A DNA stretch of 8,575 nt from Rhizobiales bacterium UBA697 (GCA_002298965.1 DBMN01000026.1:1-8575), one strand, 5' to 3'. Counted from the stretch's first letter, positions 1 through 6,075 are shown. Program-made: numbers and translations. The notes: generated by a model not told the origin, from the letters alone.

Positions 1-26
1 CGCCGCGCCGCGCGGAACGCCGCGAG

Positions 27-42
27 GCCGCCACGAGGCGGC
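27..42 (-). terminator. possible GC-only hairpin after the di-heme gene
   Basis: A perfect 6-bp stem (GCCGCC/GGCGGC) with a 4-base loop lies about 20 bases past the stop codon of the di-heme cytochrome gene. It could mark the end of the seven-gene minus-strand transcript. No T tract follows it in the direction of transcription, so an intrinsic terminator is not well supported, and GC-rich DNA makes such stems by chance. Positions 1-64 hold nothing else I can identify. Confidence 0.22.
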
Positions 43-64
43 GGGCCGCCCCGCCCTCCCCGTC

Positions 65-1012
65 TCACGGCAGCGGACAGGCGGCGGGCGGCATCGCGAG
101 ATTCGGATCGGTCGAAAGCCGGCGATCGGTCAGGCTGCCGAGGAAGGCGGCGATCTCGGCGCGGTCGGTCTCGGAGAGCGCCGGCACGAGGCCGGGCGCG
201 TCGTGGAGGCGGATGGCTTGAGAAAGCGTCGTCGCCCGGCCGTCGTGCCAGTACGGCCCGGTCATCGCGACGTTGCGCAGCGGCGTGGTGCGGAAGGCGA
301 AGCGGTCGGCGGGCCTGCCCGTCGTCTCGAAGAGGCCCTCGTCGTACTCGCCCTCGACATGGCCGCGCACGACGTGGAAGGCGTCGTCGGTGAAGAGCGG
401 TGGCACGTGACAGGTCGCGCAGCCGCGCTCGGCGAAGAGCACCCGGCCGCGTTCGGCCGCCGCATCGGCGAGCCGCGTGCCGGCCTTGGTCGCGCGGTCC
501 CAGTCGGACTCCTCGGCGACCATCGTCCGCTCGAAGGCGGCGATGGCCGACGTCACCTGCGCCATCGTCGGCTTGGCCGAATAGTCGGCGAAGGACGCGG
601 CGAAGAGGCGGGCGTAGCAGGGATCGCGGGCGAGGCGACCCATCACCTCGTCCTCGATCCTGCCGATACCCATCTCGATCGGCTCGGTGCCGGTCAGCGG
701 GTCGAGCGCCTGGCGCTCGAGGCCGCCGGGGAGGTCCTTCGCCCAGGTCAGGTTGCGGAAGCGGCCGACATTGGCGAGGCCCGGCACGTTGCGTCGGCCG
801 AGATGGCCGAGCGCACCGGGATGGGTGCGGTTGCCGTCGGCGAAGCCGTGCCGCTGCACGTGGCAGGTGGCGCACGACATGGTGCCGTTGACCGACAGAT
901 CCGCCTCATAGAAGAGCCGCCGGCCGAGCTCGATCCTTGTCGCCTCGTCGGCGTGGGCCGCGCCCGCCGCGAAGAATGCCGCCGCCGCGACGGCCGCGAT
1001 GCCGCTTCGCAT
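65..1012 (-). CDS. di-heme cytochrome c peroxidase / MauG-family protein, periplasmic
   Basis: This is a 315-residue secreted di-heme protein of the bacterial cytochrome c peroxidase/MauG superfamily. Residues 1-21 form a signal peptide ending AAHA. Two CATCH haem-attachment motifs are visible: C47/C50/H51 and C198/C201/H202. Between them, W90 sits where this family has its electron-transfer Trp, followed by the family's EPIEMG stretch (113-115 region). The C-terminal half carries the usual TPLRNV..TGPYWHDGRATTL segment. The position where I align the second haem's Met ligand (peroxidases) or Tyr ligand (MauG, MbnH) holds His270. C132 and C312 may form a disulfide. The start chosen is the ATG at 1012, which has GGAGG five bases upstream; a GTG six bases earlier would collide with that site. 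It is the last gene of the operon, 13 bases after a small secreted protein. It could reduce peroxide or oxidise a partner protein; the sequence does not decide which. Confidence 0.9.
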   Translation of the reverse strand: MRSGIAAVAAAAFFAAGAAHADEATRIELGRRLFYEADLSVNGTMSCATCHVQRHGFADGNRTHPGALGHLGRRNVPGLANVGRFRNLTWAKDLPGGLERQALDPLTGTEPIEMGIGRIEDEVMGRLARDPCYARLFAASFADYSAKPTMAQVTSAIAAFERTMVAEESDWDRATKAGTRLADAAAERGRVLFAERGCATCHVPPLFTDDAFHVVRGHVEGEYDEGLFETTGRPADRFAFRTTPLRNVAMTGPYWHDGRATTLSQAIRLHDAPGLVPALSETDRAEIAAFLGSLTDRRLSTDPNLAMPPAACPLP

Positions 1013-1017
1013 GACCA

Positions 1018-1022
1018 CCTCC
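1018..1022 (-). promoter_or_regulatory. ribosome binding site that fixes the di-heme protein start
   Basis: Read on the minus strand, GGAGG lies five bases before the ATG at 1012 and inside a G-rich run that follows the stop of the upstream gene. It directly abuts the alternative in-frame GTG at 1018, so initiation there would be sterically unlikely. Confidence 0.7.
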
Positions 1023-1025
1023 CCC

Positions 1026-1580
1026 TCAGCGCTTCTCGACGACGATGACGCCGCCGGTCGCCGCGTCGCTCGCCGAGAGCATCAGGACGTGCGAGCCCGC
1101 CGGCAGGTCGTAATCGACGATCTTGCCGATGCCGGAGCAGGCCGGGCCGCCACCGTGGCCGACGGAGGCGGCCGGCTTGCCGTCGACCACCACCTCGATC
1201 CAGCCGCGCATGCCGATCGCCACACGCCACACGCCGGCGTGGGGGATGGTCAGGCGGAAGAGGCCGCCGCGGCTGACCGAGCCGCCCGGCGTCGCCGGAC
1301 GCGGCTCGAAGGTGACGGTCGCGGCGGGCTTGAGTTCCACATCGACGGCCTTCTCGACCGGCACGATCGCGGCGGCGAGGCCGGCGGCGTCGGTGGCGGC
1401 GGCGATCTTCACCGTCCGCGCCGTCCAGGAGGCGAACGCCGGCGGTATCGGCTGCGCCTCCTCCGGGCACTTCGGCTGGCGCTGCGCGGTCGGCGCCGGC
1501 AGCGGTTCCTCGGCGAGGACGGGAACGGAGACGGCGGCGACGCCGGCGAGGGCGAGGGTTGCGAGGAGCAGCGTGCGCAT
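1026..1580 (-). CDS. small secreted two-cysteine protein of unknown function
   Basis: This 184-residue protein has a Sec signal peptide (hydrophobic 3-20, likely cleavage after VLA at 23). The mature part has a proline-rich linker, then a region rich in alternating hydrophobic strands (about 85-184) that suggests a beta-sandwich. It has only two cysteines, C38 and C148, which could form one disulfide. Three tryptophans (W52, W118, W127) and a glycine/histidine stretch around 141-147 (GHGGGPAC) stand out. No enzyme motif is visible and I cannot name a family with certainty. It lies 10 bases after the DUF2478 gene and 13 bases before the MauG-like gene, so it is most likely the periplasmic partner or substrate of that enzyme (inference). 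MbnP-type partners of MbnH are larger and have a four-Cys motif, so this is not a plain MbnP. GAGG nine bases upstream supports the ATG start. Confidence 0.8.
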   Translation of the reverse strand: MRTLLLATLALAGVAAVSVPVLAEEPLPAPTAQRQPKCPEEAQPIPPAFASWTARTVKIAAATDAAGLAAAIVPVEKAVDVELKPAATVTFEPRPATPGGSVSRGGLFRLTIPHAGVWRVAIGMRGWIEVVVDGKPAASVGHGGGPACSGIGKIVDYDLPAGSHVLMLSASDAATGGVIVVEKR

Positions 1581-1590
1581 GGGGTTCGCC

Positions 1591-2121
1591 TCAGGGGTTG
1601 GCGTGAGCGGGACGAAGGGTCGCGACCCAGTCGACGATCGCCTCCGGATCGGGGGTGAGCGGCGTCCAGTCGTCGCCGACGAAGGCGATCCAGCCTTCGA
1701 GGTGGTTGCGGTCGACCGCGACGACGGTGGCGATGCCGGCGTCGATCGCCTCGGCCAGCGGCACTCGGATGCCGCGGCCGGCCAGTTCCTCCTTGGCGAA
1801 ACGGCCGCAGAGGAGCACGTCGGGCAGGGTCTCGATCGCCGCGGCGAGGCGCAGCGTGAGCGAAGCGATGCCGTTCGGGTCGAGGCAGCAGGCGTCCGAG
1901 CCGGGGCCGAGGTTCTGCGAGATCGGGATCTCCTCCCCGGTCAGGATGTCGTCGAGCCACATCGAGGGCCGGCCGTTGCCGTGCGGCGCGCCGAGGCGCG
2001 GCACGACGCCGGCGACGCGCAGGTCGCCGCGGGCGAGGAGGCGGTCGCGGGCGCCGGCGAAGGCGGCTTCGATCGGATCGCCCTTGTCGTGGACGATCAC
2101 GGCGAGCGGGATGGAGGTCAT
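1591..2121 (-). CDS. DUF2478 family protein
   Basis: This 176-residue cytoplasmic protein matches DUF2478 by recalled motifs: a degenerate P-loop-like start (VIVHDKGDPIEAAF, 8-21) followed by VAGVV (36-40), the central ISQNLGPGSDACCLDP segment (67-82), and CGRFAKEELAGRGIR (105-119), the counterpart of the family's NRFGKxEAxGRG motif. It has no signal peptide or membrane segment. The family's biochemical role is unknown to me; it resembles P-loop NTPases but no intact Walker A is seen. DUF2478 genes often lie near molybdate transporters, which bears on the cargo of this locus. The pair C78-C79 plus C105 could be metal ligands (inference). Its ATG overlaps the stop of the ATPase gene by four bases, and GGGGA lies upstream, pointing to translational coupling. 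Confidence 0.82.
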   Translation of the reverse strand: MTSIPLAVIVHDKGDPIEAAFAGARDRLLARGDLRVAGVVPRLGAPHGNGRPSMWLDDILTGEEIPISQNLGPGSDACCLDPNGIASLTLRLAAAIETLPDVLLCGRFAKEELAGRGIRVPLAEAIDAGIATVVAVDRNHLEGWIAFVGDDWTPLTPDPEAIVDWVATLRPAHANP

Positions 2122-2951
2122 CGTCTTCCCCTTTCGCGGTCGAGGCGGCGGATTTCGGCATCGGCGCGCACGACGACGCGGCGACCGCAGGCCGTCGTCT
2201 CGAGCCGAACGTCGGTGCGGTAGAGCGCGGCGAGGCGCTCGGCGGTGAGGATCTCGTCGACCGGGCCGACCGCCAGACGGCGGTCGTGACCGAGGACGGC
2301 GACGCGGTCGGCGAATTCGAAGGCCTGTTCGGGCTCGTGGGTCGAGACGATCAGCGCGCGGCCGTCGGCGGCGGCGACGCGGATGCGGTCGACCAGCGCC
2401 CAGCGATTGCCGAGATCGAGGCTGGCGGTCGGCTCGTCCATGACGACGACCGGCGTGTCCTGCGCGAGCGCACGGGCGATCAGCATCAGCTGGCGCTGGC
2501 CGCCGGAGATGCGGTCAACGCGACGGGCGGCGAGATCCGACAGACCGAGCGCCTCGAGCGCGTCCGACGCGGCGCGGCGATCCTCGCGGCCGGGCACGGC
2601 GAAGAGGCCGAGCCGGCCGGTGCGCCCCATCAGCACGACGTCGAAGACGGTGTGGCCGGGGTCGCCGAGGAAGGCCTGCGGCACATGGGCGACGGCGCGG
2701 GCGATCGCCGACGCCGATGCGGCGGCGACGTCGAGCCCGTCGACCAGGACGCGGCCGGCGAGCGGCGGGATCAGGCCGAGGACGGTGCGCAGCAGCGTCG
2801 TCTTGCCGATGCCGTTCGGCCCCATCAGGCAGACGATGCCGCCGGGCTCGAGCGTGAAGGAGACGTCGCGGGCGAGGACCGTCGCCGGGTCGTGACCGAT
2901 CGCCACGCCGTCGAGCACGAGGACCGGCGCGGGGGTGGGCTTCGCCGTCAT
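2118..2951 (-). CDS. FecE/BtuD-type ABC transporter ATP-binding protein
   Basis: This 277-residue ATPase would power import by the neighbouring permease. All nucleotide-binding motifs are intact: Walker A GPNGIGKTT (44-52), Q-loop Gln92, signature ISGGQRQL (148-155), Walker B VVVMDEPT (168-175) and switch His205. The order and the VPQ...F.DVVLMGR spacing are those of the iron-siderophore/B12/haem importer ATPases. The ATG at 2951 overlaps the permease stop (ATGA) and has GGAGG five bases upstream, so the open frame continuing to 3419 is only an upstream extension running through the permease gene. The C-terminal 30 residues are Arg-rich, beyond the usual end of the domain. Family membership is sure; the substrate is not shown by this subunit. 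Confidence 0.95.
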   Translation of the reverse strand: MTAKPTPAPVLVLDGVAIGHDPATVLARDVSFTLEPGGIVCLMGPNGIGKTTLLRTVLGLIPPLAGRVLVDGLDVAAASASAIARAVAHVPQAFLGDPGHTVFDVVLMGRTGRLGLFAVPGREDRRAASDALEALGLSDLAARRVDRISGGQRQLMLIARALAQDTPVVVMDEPTASLDLGNRWALVDRIRVAAADGRALIVSTHEPEQAFEFADRVAVLGHDRRLAVGPVDEILTAERLAALYRTDVRLETTACGRRVVVRADAEIRRLDRERGRR

Positions 2952-3973
2952 GACCGCCTCCACGAAGCGATCCCGGCACGCCGGGTCATCAGCCAGACGA
3001 AGAGGCCGCCGCCGATCAGCGCCGTCAGGATGCCGATCGGCACCTCGATGCGGGCGACGGTGCGGGCGACCGTGTCGACCACCACCATGAAGGCGGCGCC
3101 GAGCAGGATCGACACCGGCAGCAGCCGGTCGAAGCGCGTGCCGACGAAGAGCCGCGCCATGTGCGGCACCATCAGCCCGACCCAGCCGACGACGCCGGAG
3201 ATCGCCACGACGCTGGCGGTGATCAGCGTCGCCGCGGCGATCACCACGAAGCGGACGCGGCGGACGTCGATGCCGAGCGAACGGGCGTCGTCGTCGCCGA
3301 GCGCCATGACGCCGATGCGCCAGCGCAGCAGGAACAGTGGCACGAGGCCGACGATCACCGTCGGCGCCACGACGAAGATGTCCTCGCGGCGCACCCCGGC
3401 GAGGCTGCCGAGCAGCCAATAGGTGATCAGCGGCAACTGGCCGTAGGGATCGGCGAGGATCTTGGCGAGCGAGATCGCCGCCGAGGCGAGCGCGCCGACG
3501 ACGATGCCGGCGAGCACCAGCACCAGGATGTCGCCGTGGTGGCGCAGCGCGCGGGCGAGGATCGCCACCAGCACGACCGCCACGGCACCGCCGGCGAAGC
3601 CGAGCAGCTCGACGAGGGCCACCGGCAGGCCGAAGAGCAGGCCGATCACCGCACCCAGTCCCGCCCCCGAGGAGACGCCGAGAATGTCGGGCGACACCAG
3701 CGGATTGCGGAAGAGGCTCTGGTAGGCCGCCCCCGCCGCCGACAGCGCCGCGCCGACCAGCACGGCGGCGGCGATGCGCGGCAGGCGGACGTCGAAGAGC
3801 ACGGCATTGGCGGTCGGATCGCCGGGGTTACCGGCGAGGCGGTCGACGATGGTGGCGACGACGGTCGCCGGCGTCAGCGGATAGGGACCGATGCAGGCGG
3901 CGGCGACGACCAGCGCCACCAGGAGGCCGGTCAGAGCTGCGACGATCGCCGAGATGTGTTCCGGCTCGTCCAC
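2948..3973 (-). CDS. FecCD-type ABC transporter permease
   Basis: This 341-residue inner-membrane permease belongs to the FecCD/BtuC family, whose members work as homodimers with about ten helices each. Landmarks are RLPRIAAAVLVGAALSAAG (63-81), QSLFRNPLVSPDILGVSSGA (85-104), the ATPase-contacting cytoplasmic loop GDDDARSLGID (226-236), SGVVGWVGLMVPHMARL (259-275) and the C-terminal PIGILTALIGGGLF segment. LPLITYWLLGSLAGV (180-194) is the familiar mid-protein stretch. A single permease is encoded, not the two of FecC/FecD, so a homodimer is expected. The start is GTG at 3973, with GGAG seven bases upstream inside the end of the binding-protein gene; no ATG lies in frame near it. One base separates it from the binding-protein gene, and its stop overlaps the ATPase start. 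Confidence 0.94.
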   Translation of the reverse strand: MDEPEHISAIVAALTGLLVALVVAAACIGPYPLTPATVVATIVDRLAGNPGDPTANAVLFDVRLPRIAAAVLVGAALSAAGAAYQSLFRNPLVSPDILGVSSGAGLGAVIGLLFGLPVALVELLGFAGGAVAVVLVAILARALRHHGDILVLVLAGIVVGALASAAISLAKILADPYGQLPLITYWLLGSLAGVRREDIFVVAPTVIVGLVPLFLLRWRIGVMALGDDDARSLGIDVRRVRFVVIAAATLITASVVAISGVVGWVGLMVPHMARLFVGTRFDRLLPVSILLGAAFMVVVDTVARTVARIEVPIGILTALIGGGLFVWLMTRRAGIASWRRS

Positions 3974-3974
3974 G

Positions 3975-5018
3975 TCATTTCTCCAGGCCGGAGAGGAGAC
4001 CGTCGAGCATCGCCGCGTCCGGTTCCACCCCGTAGAAGAGGCGATGGAAGCGGGCGACCTCGGCGCGCAGCGGCGTCGCCGATCGACCGGGGTAGAGCAC
4101 GTGCGTCAGGATCGGCAGGCCGACCAGCCTGTTGACGGAAGGGGGAAAGTCGACCGAGCCGAAGGGCCGGTTGGGCGCGAGGAAGACGCGACGACGGGCG
4201 ACCGCCGGCACCGCCTGCCATTCCGGCCGGGTCAGCACCGCGTCGCGCACCGGCGGATCGATGGTGACGATCGTGTCGGGCGCCCAGACCAGTACCTGTT
4301 CGGGCGAGACATGGACGAGGCCGCCGGCCTCGCGCACGCCGACGGCGACGTTGATGCCGCCGACCCGTTCGAGGATCTCGGTGTTGATCGAGCCGCGCGA
4401 ACCGGTCTCGAACCCGTCGTTGCCGCGGGCGAGATAGAGCTGCGGGCGCTCGGCCGGCGGTACTTCGGCCAGCACGCGGTCGACGTCGGCGAGGATGCGC
4501 TCGGCCTCTGCGGCGAGCATCTCGCCGCGGTCGGGCGCGCCGAGGATGGTGCCGAGCAGGCGCAGCGAGGCCGCGGTCGCGGCGAAGCGGCCGTCGATCA
4601 GCAGATAGGGTATGCCGGTCTGGGCCTGGATGCGGTCGGCGATCGAGCGATAGGTCGGATCGGTCGAGCCGAAGTCGACGATCACGTCGGGGCGCTCGGC
4701 CATCAGCCGCTCGGTGTTGACGGTGTCGCCGCGGCCGGTCAGCCGGCCGGTCTCGGGCAGATCGCGCGCCTCGGGCCGGATGAACGGCTTGTCCTCGTCG
4801 CGCAGCGCCCGCGGCCAGCCGACCAGCGTCTTCGGCGCGACGACGTAGACGGCGATCGCGGCCGGCGGGCCGGCGGCGAAGACGCGGGTGATGGTGTCGG
4901 GAACCGTCACCCGCCGCCCGGCGGAATCGACGACGTCACGCGCCTCGGCGCCGATGCCCGTCGCCAGCGTGAGTGCCGCGGCGAGCGCGAGGCGGCGGAG
5001 GGCGCGGGGGGCGGTCAT
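3975..5018 (-). CDS. periplasmic metal/metal-chelate binding protein (FecB/BtuF-like)
   Basis: This 347-residue class III binding protein delivers the substrate to the permease. It has a signal peptide (charged start, hydrophobic 9-23, likely cleavage after GIGAEA near 26) and no lipobox, so it should be soluble. The Peripla_BP_2 fold spans roughly 28-300: DVVDSAGRRVTVPDTITRV at the N-terminus, ERLMAERPDVIVDFG (103-117) ending lobe one, the long helix around 165-185, and GSRGSINTEILERVGGINVA (206-225) in lobe two. The C-terminal FPPSVNRLVGLPILTHVLYP (291-310) is typical of a subgroup that includes iron, nickel and molybdate carriers, so the substrate is open. The start at 5018 overlaps the stop of the TrmO-like gene (ATGA) and is preceded by G-rich Shine-Dalgarno sequence. 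The frame remains open upstream through that gene but lacks a signal peptide there. Confidence 0.92.
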   Translation of the reverse strand: MTAPRALRRLALAAALTLATGIGAEARDVVDSAGRRVTVPDTITRVFAAGPPAAIAVYVVAPKTLVGWPRALRDEDKPFIRPEARDLPETGRLTGRGDTVNTERLMAERPDVIVDFGSTDPTYRSIADRIQAQTGIPYLLIDGRFAATAASLRLLGTILGAPDRGEMLAAEAERILADVDRVLAEVPPAERPQLYLARGNDGFETGSRGSINTEILERVGGINVAVGVREAGGLVHVSPEQVLVWAPDTIVTIDPPVRDAVLTRPEWQAVPAVARRRVFLAPNRPFGSVDFPPSVNRLVGLPILTHVLYPGRSATPLRAEVARFHRLFYGVEPDAAMLDGLLSGLEK

Positions 5019-5509
5019 GCCTCCCCCACCTGGAAGTCGCCGGGCTTGGGCGGGGCGAGCGGGATGAAGTCGGTCCGGTCGGGCTTGATGTCGACGAGCG
5101 GCGTGCCGTCGAGACAGTCGATGCCGCGGATGAAGAGATGGCCTCCCTCGCGCCGCTCGAGGCGGACGATCGAGGTGCCGATCGGATTGGGCCTCAGCGG
5201 CGACCGGATCGAGAAGGTGCCGCGGGTGACGCCGTCGTCGCGCGGGCTCTGGGTCAGGATGTCCCGGCGCGAGCGGTGGAGCCAGTAGAAGATCTCCAGC
5301 ATCTGCCCTTCGGCGATGTCCTGCAGCGCCGGCACCCAGGTCTCGAACACCTCGATGCGGCAGAGCGGCCCGTCGAGACGGCCGTGGCGCGGGCATTCGG
5401 ACGTGTCGGTCCACGGTGTCCGGATGCGGCCGACGAAGACGAGTGCCGCGTCGTTCGCCCCGTTCCATTCGGCGACCGTCTCGCCGCGCCTGATGTCCTT
5501 CACGTCCAT
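5015..5509 (-). CDS. TrmO-like (TsaA/VirR family) SAM-dependent methyltransferase
   Basis: This 164-residue single-domain protein belongs to the TrmO family, whose characterised member N6-methylates t6A37 of threonine tRNAs. Visible family motifs are FVGRIRTPW (25-33), the SAM-binding IRSPLRPNPIGTS (101-113) and GIDCLDGTPLVDIKPD (129-144). It lacks the C-terminal extension of the 235-residue Escherichia coli enzyme. The ATG at 5509 has AGAGG eight bases upstream; an in-frame GTG at 5572 would add 21 residues of unlikely sequence and overlap the proposed promoter. It is the first gene of the transport operon and overlaps the binding-protein gene by four bases. That place is odd for a tRNA-modification gene. 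It may act on tRNA or, by inference, on a small molecule such as a metallophore. I give no gene symbol because it may be a paralogue. Confidence 0.85.
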   Translation of the reverse strand: MDVKDIRRGETVAEWNGANDAALVFVGRIRTPWTDTSECPRHGRLDGPLCRIEVFETWVPALQDIAEGQMLEIFYWLHRSRRDILTQSPRDDGVTRGTFSIRSPLRPNPIGTSIVRLERREGGHLFIRGIDCLDGTPLVDIKPDRTDFIPLAPPKPGDFQVGEA

Positions 5510-5577
5510 TGCTTCGACCTCTCGTCGATCCCGCGGGAGGGGCGCAGAGGCGCCGACCGCGTTCGGGTACACCGACT

Positions 5578-5606
5578 CAATTATTGATCCGCATTACATG
5601 ACGCAA
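5578..5606 (-). promoter_or_regulatory. candidate sigma-70-type promoter of the seven-gene operon
   Basis: On the minus strand TTGCGT (5601-5606) is followed after 17 bases by TAATTG (5578-5583). This would start a transcript near 5570 with a leader of about 60 bases before the TrmO-like gene. A 6-bp inverted repeat, TGATCC (5585-5590) and GGATCA (5610-5615), brackets the -35 element and could be an operator. The -10 match is only partial. Confidence 0.35.
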
Positions 5607-5659
5607 GCCGGATCACACCCGATGCGATCGCGCTGGGGCATGCGACGATGCCGTTTCGA

Positions 5660-5717
5660 GTGACGGAGACCGGGCCATCCATCGTAATCCCGAGGTTCGA
5701 ACGCGGTCGTCCGTCAC
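5660..5717. repeat. long imperfect inverted repeat (13-bp stem, 31-base loop)
   Basis: The arm 5660-5672 (GTGACGGAGACCG) pairs with 5704-5717, with one bulged base at 5709: eight pairs outside the bulge and five inside. The loop is 5673-5703. It lies upstream of both divergent genes, so it is not a terminator for either annotated transcript. It may be part of an unannotated RNA or a protein-binding structure. Confidence 0.5.
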
Positions 5718-5718
5718 G

Positions 5719-5744
5719 ATTCGGCCACGAATGATCGGCCGATC
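5719..5744. repeat. adjacent short palindromes
   Basis: ATTCG-GCCA-CGAAT (5719-5732) is followed at once by the perfect 12-base palindrome GATCGGCCGATC (5733-5744). Either could be a dimeric regulator site; no known consensus is matched. Confidence 0.4.
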
Positions 5745-5763
5745 GAACGCCATTGAATGTCTT

Positions 5764-5791
5764 CGATATCCATATCGTTCGTATTGAACGA
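5764..5791. repeat. overlapping palindrome pair at the A+T-rich border
   Basis: CGATAT-CC-ATATCG (5764-5777) overlaps TCGTTC-GTATT-GAACGA (5775-5791). The first has a CG-ATAT/ATAT-CG outline faintly like ModE Mo-boxes but is too short for that consensus. Together they look like operator DNA. Confidence 0.4.
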
Positions 5792-5870
5792 CCATACGGA
5801 GCACTACTTCACGTAAATATTCCAGACTCCGTTTACATATCGCAATTCACTCATGAACATTTCGACATCA

Positions 5871-5901
5871 CTCGTCGCATATCGACGAGAAATTCGTCGA
5901 T
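5871..5901. promoter_or_regulatory. candidate operator: three alternating half-sites at 11-base spacing
   Basis: CTCGTCG-CATAT-CGACGAG (5871-5889) and ATCGACGA-GAAAT-TCGTCGAT (5881-5901) are perfect palindromes sharing their middle arm. The core hexamer appears as TCGTCG at 5872, CGACGA at 5883 and TCGTCG at 5894, each 11 bases apart, which places them on one face of the helix. More TCGTCG copies lie at 5919-5924 and 6028-6033. The regulator is unknown. Confidence 0.5.
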
Positions 5902-5981
5902 CACGGGCACGAACATGATCGTCGTTGCACTTCGCGACAGATTTCGAACCCGTGCAGCAAAACGTCACGCATCCATGGCGA

Positions 5982-6010
5982 TGGACTGGCGTTGTCGGCT
6001 TGTTTATGTA
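5982..6010 (+). promoter_or_regulatory. weak candidate promoter of the TonB-dependent receptor gene
   Basis: TGGACT (5982-5987) and TATGTA (6005-6010) are spaced by 17 bases and would start a transcript near 6017, giving a leader of about 175 bases. Matches to consensus are partial (4 of 6 and 3 of 6), so this is a guess based on position at the edge of the A+T-rich block. Confidence 0.2.
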
Positions 6011-6027
6011 ATCTGATTGCATAGCGA

Positions 6028-6075
6028 TCGTCGCATCACCGAGGGAACGGGGGTTCCGTCACGGCGATGCGTCGA
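6028..6075 (+). promoter_or_regulatory. two-tier hairpin at the start of the receptor leader
   Basis: Arms 6028-6041 and 6062-6075 pair at 12 of 14 positions (mismatches T-T and A-C). Inside, GGAAC (6044-6048) pairs with GTTCC (6053-6057) around a GGGG loop. An asymmetric internal loop (2 versus 4 bases) joins the two stems. It lies 117 bases before the receptor ATG and may be a cis-regulatory RNA or, as DNA, an operator; its first nine bases repeat those at 5872-5880. Confidence 0.45.

Noticed and set aside
2952..3419. Extended N-terminus of the ATPase gene (frame open to 3419)
   Set aside because: It would run through the permease gene in another frame; the ATG at 2951 has a good ribosome site and gives a normal-length ATPase.
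5019..5468. Extended N-terminus of the binding protein (frame open to 5468)
   Set aside because: The extension is Arg/Pro-rich and antithetical to an exported protein; the ATG at 5018 begins directly with a signal peptide.
5688..5710. tRNA-like T-arm fragment (GGTTCGAA) as a possible attachment site
   Set aside because: The flanking bases do not pair as a T-stem and no other tRNA arm or integrase is present. The TTCGA at 6159-6163 was rejected for the same reason.
5764..5777. ModE Mo-box
   Set aside because: The CG-ATAT/ATAT-CG outline is shorter and more closely spaced than the known consensus as I recall it; the likeness is too weak to name.
5613..6022. Short frames in the intergenic region (5613-5804, 5753-6016, 5804-6022)
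   Set aside because: No ribosome binding sites, mutually overlapping on opposite strands, and the translations show no domain or signal. A tiny gene cannot be excluded but is not supported.
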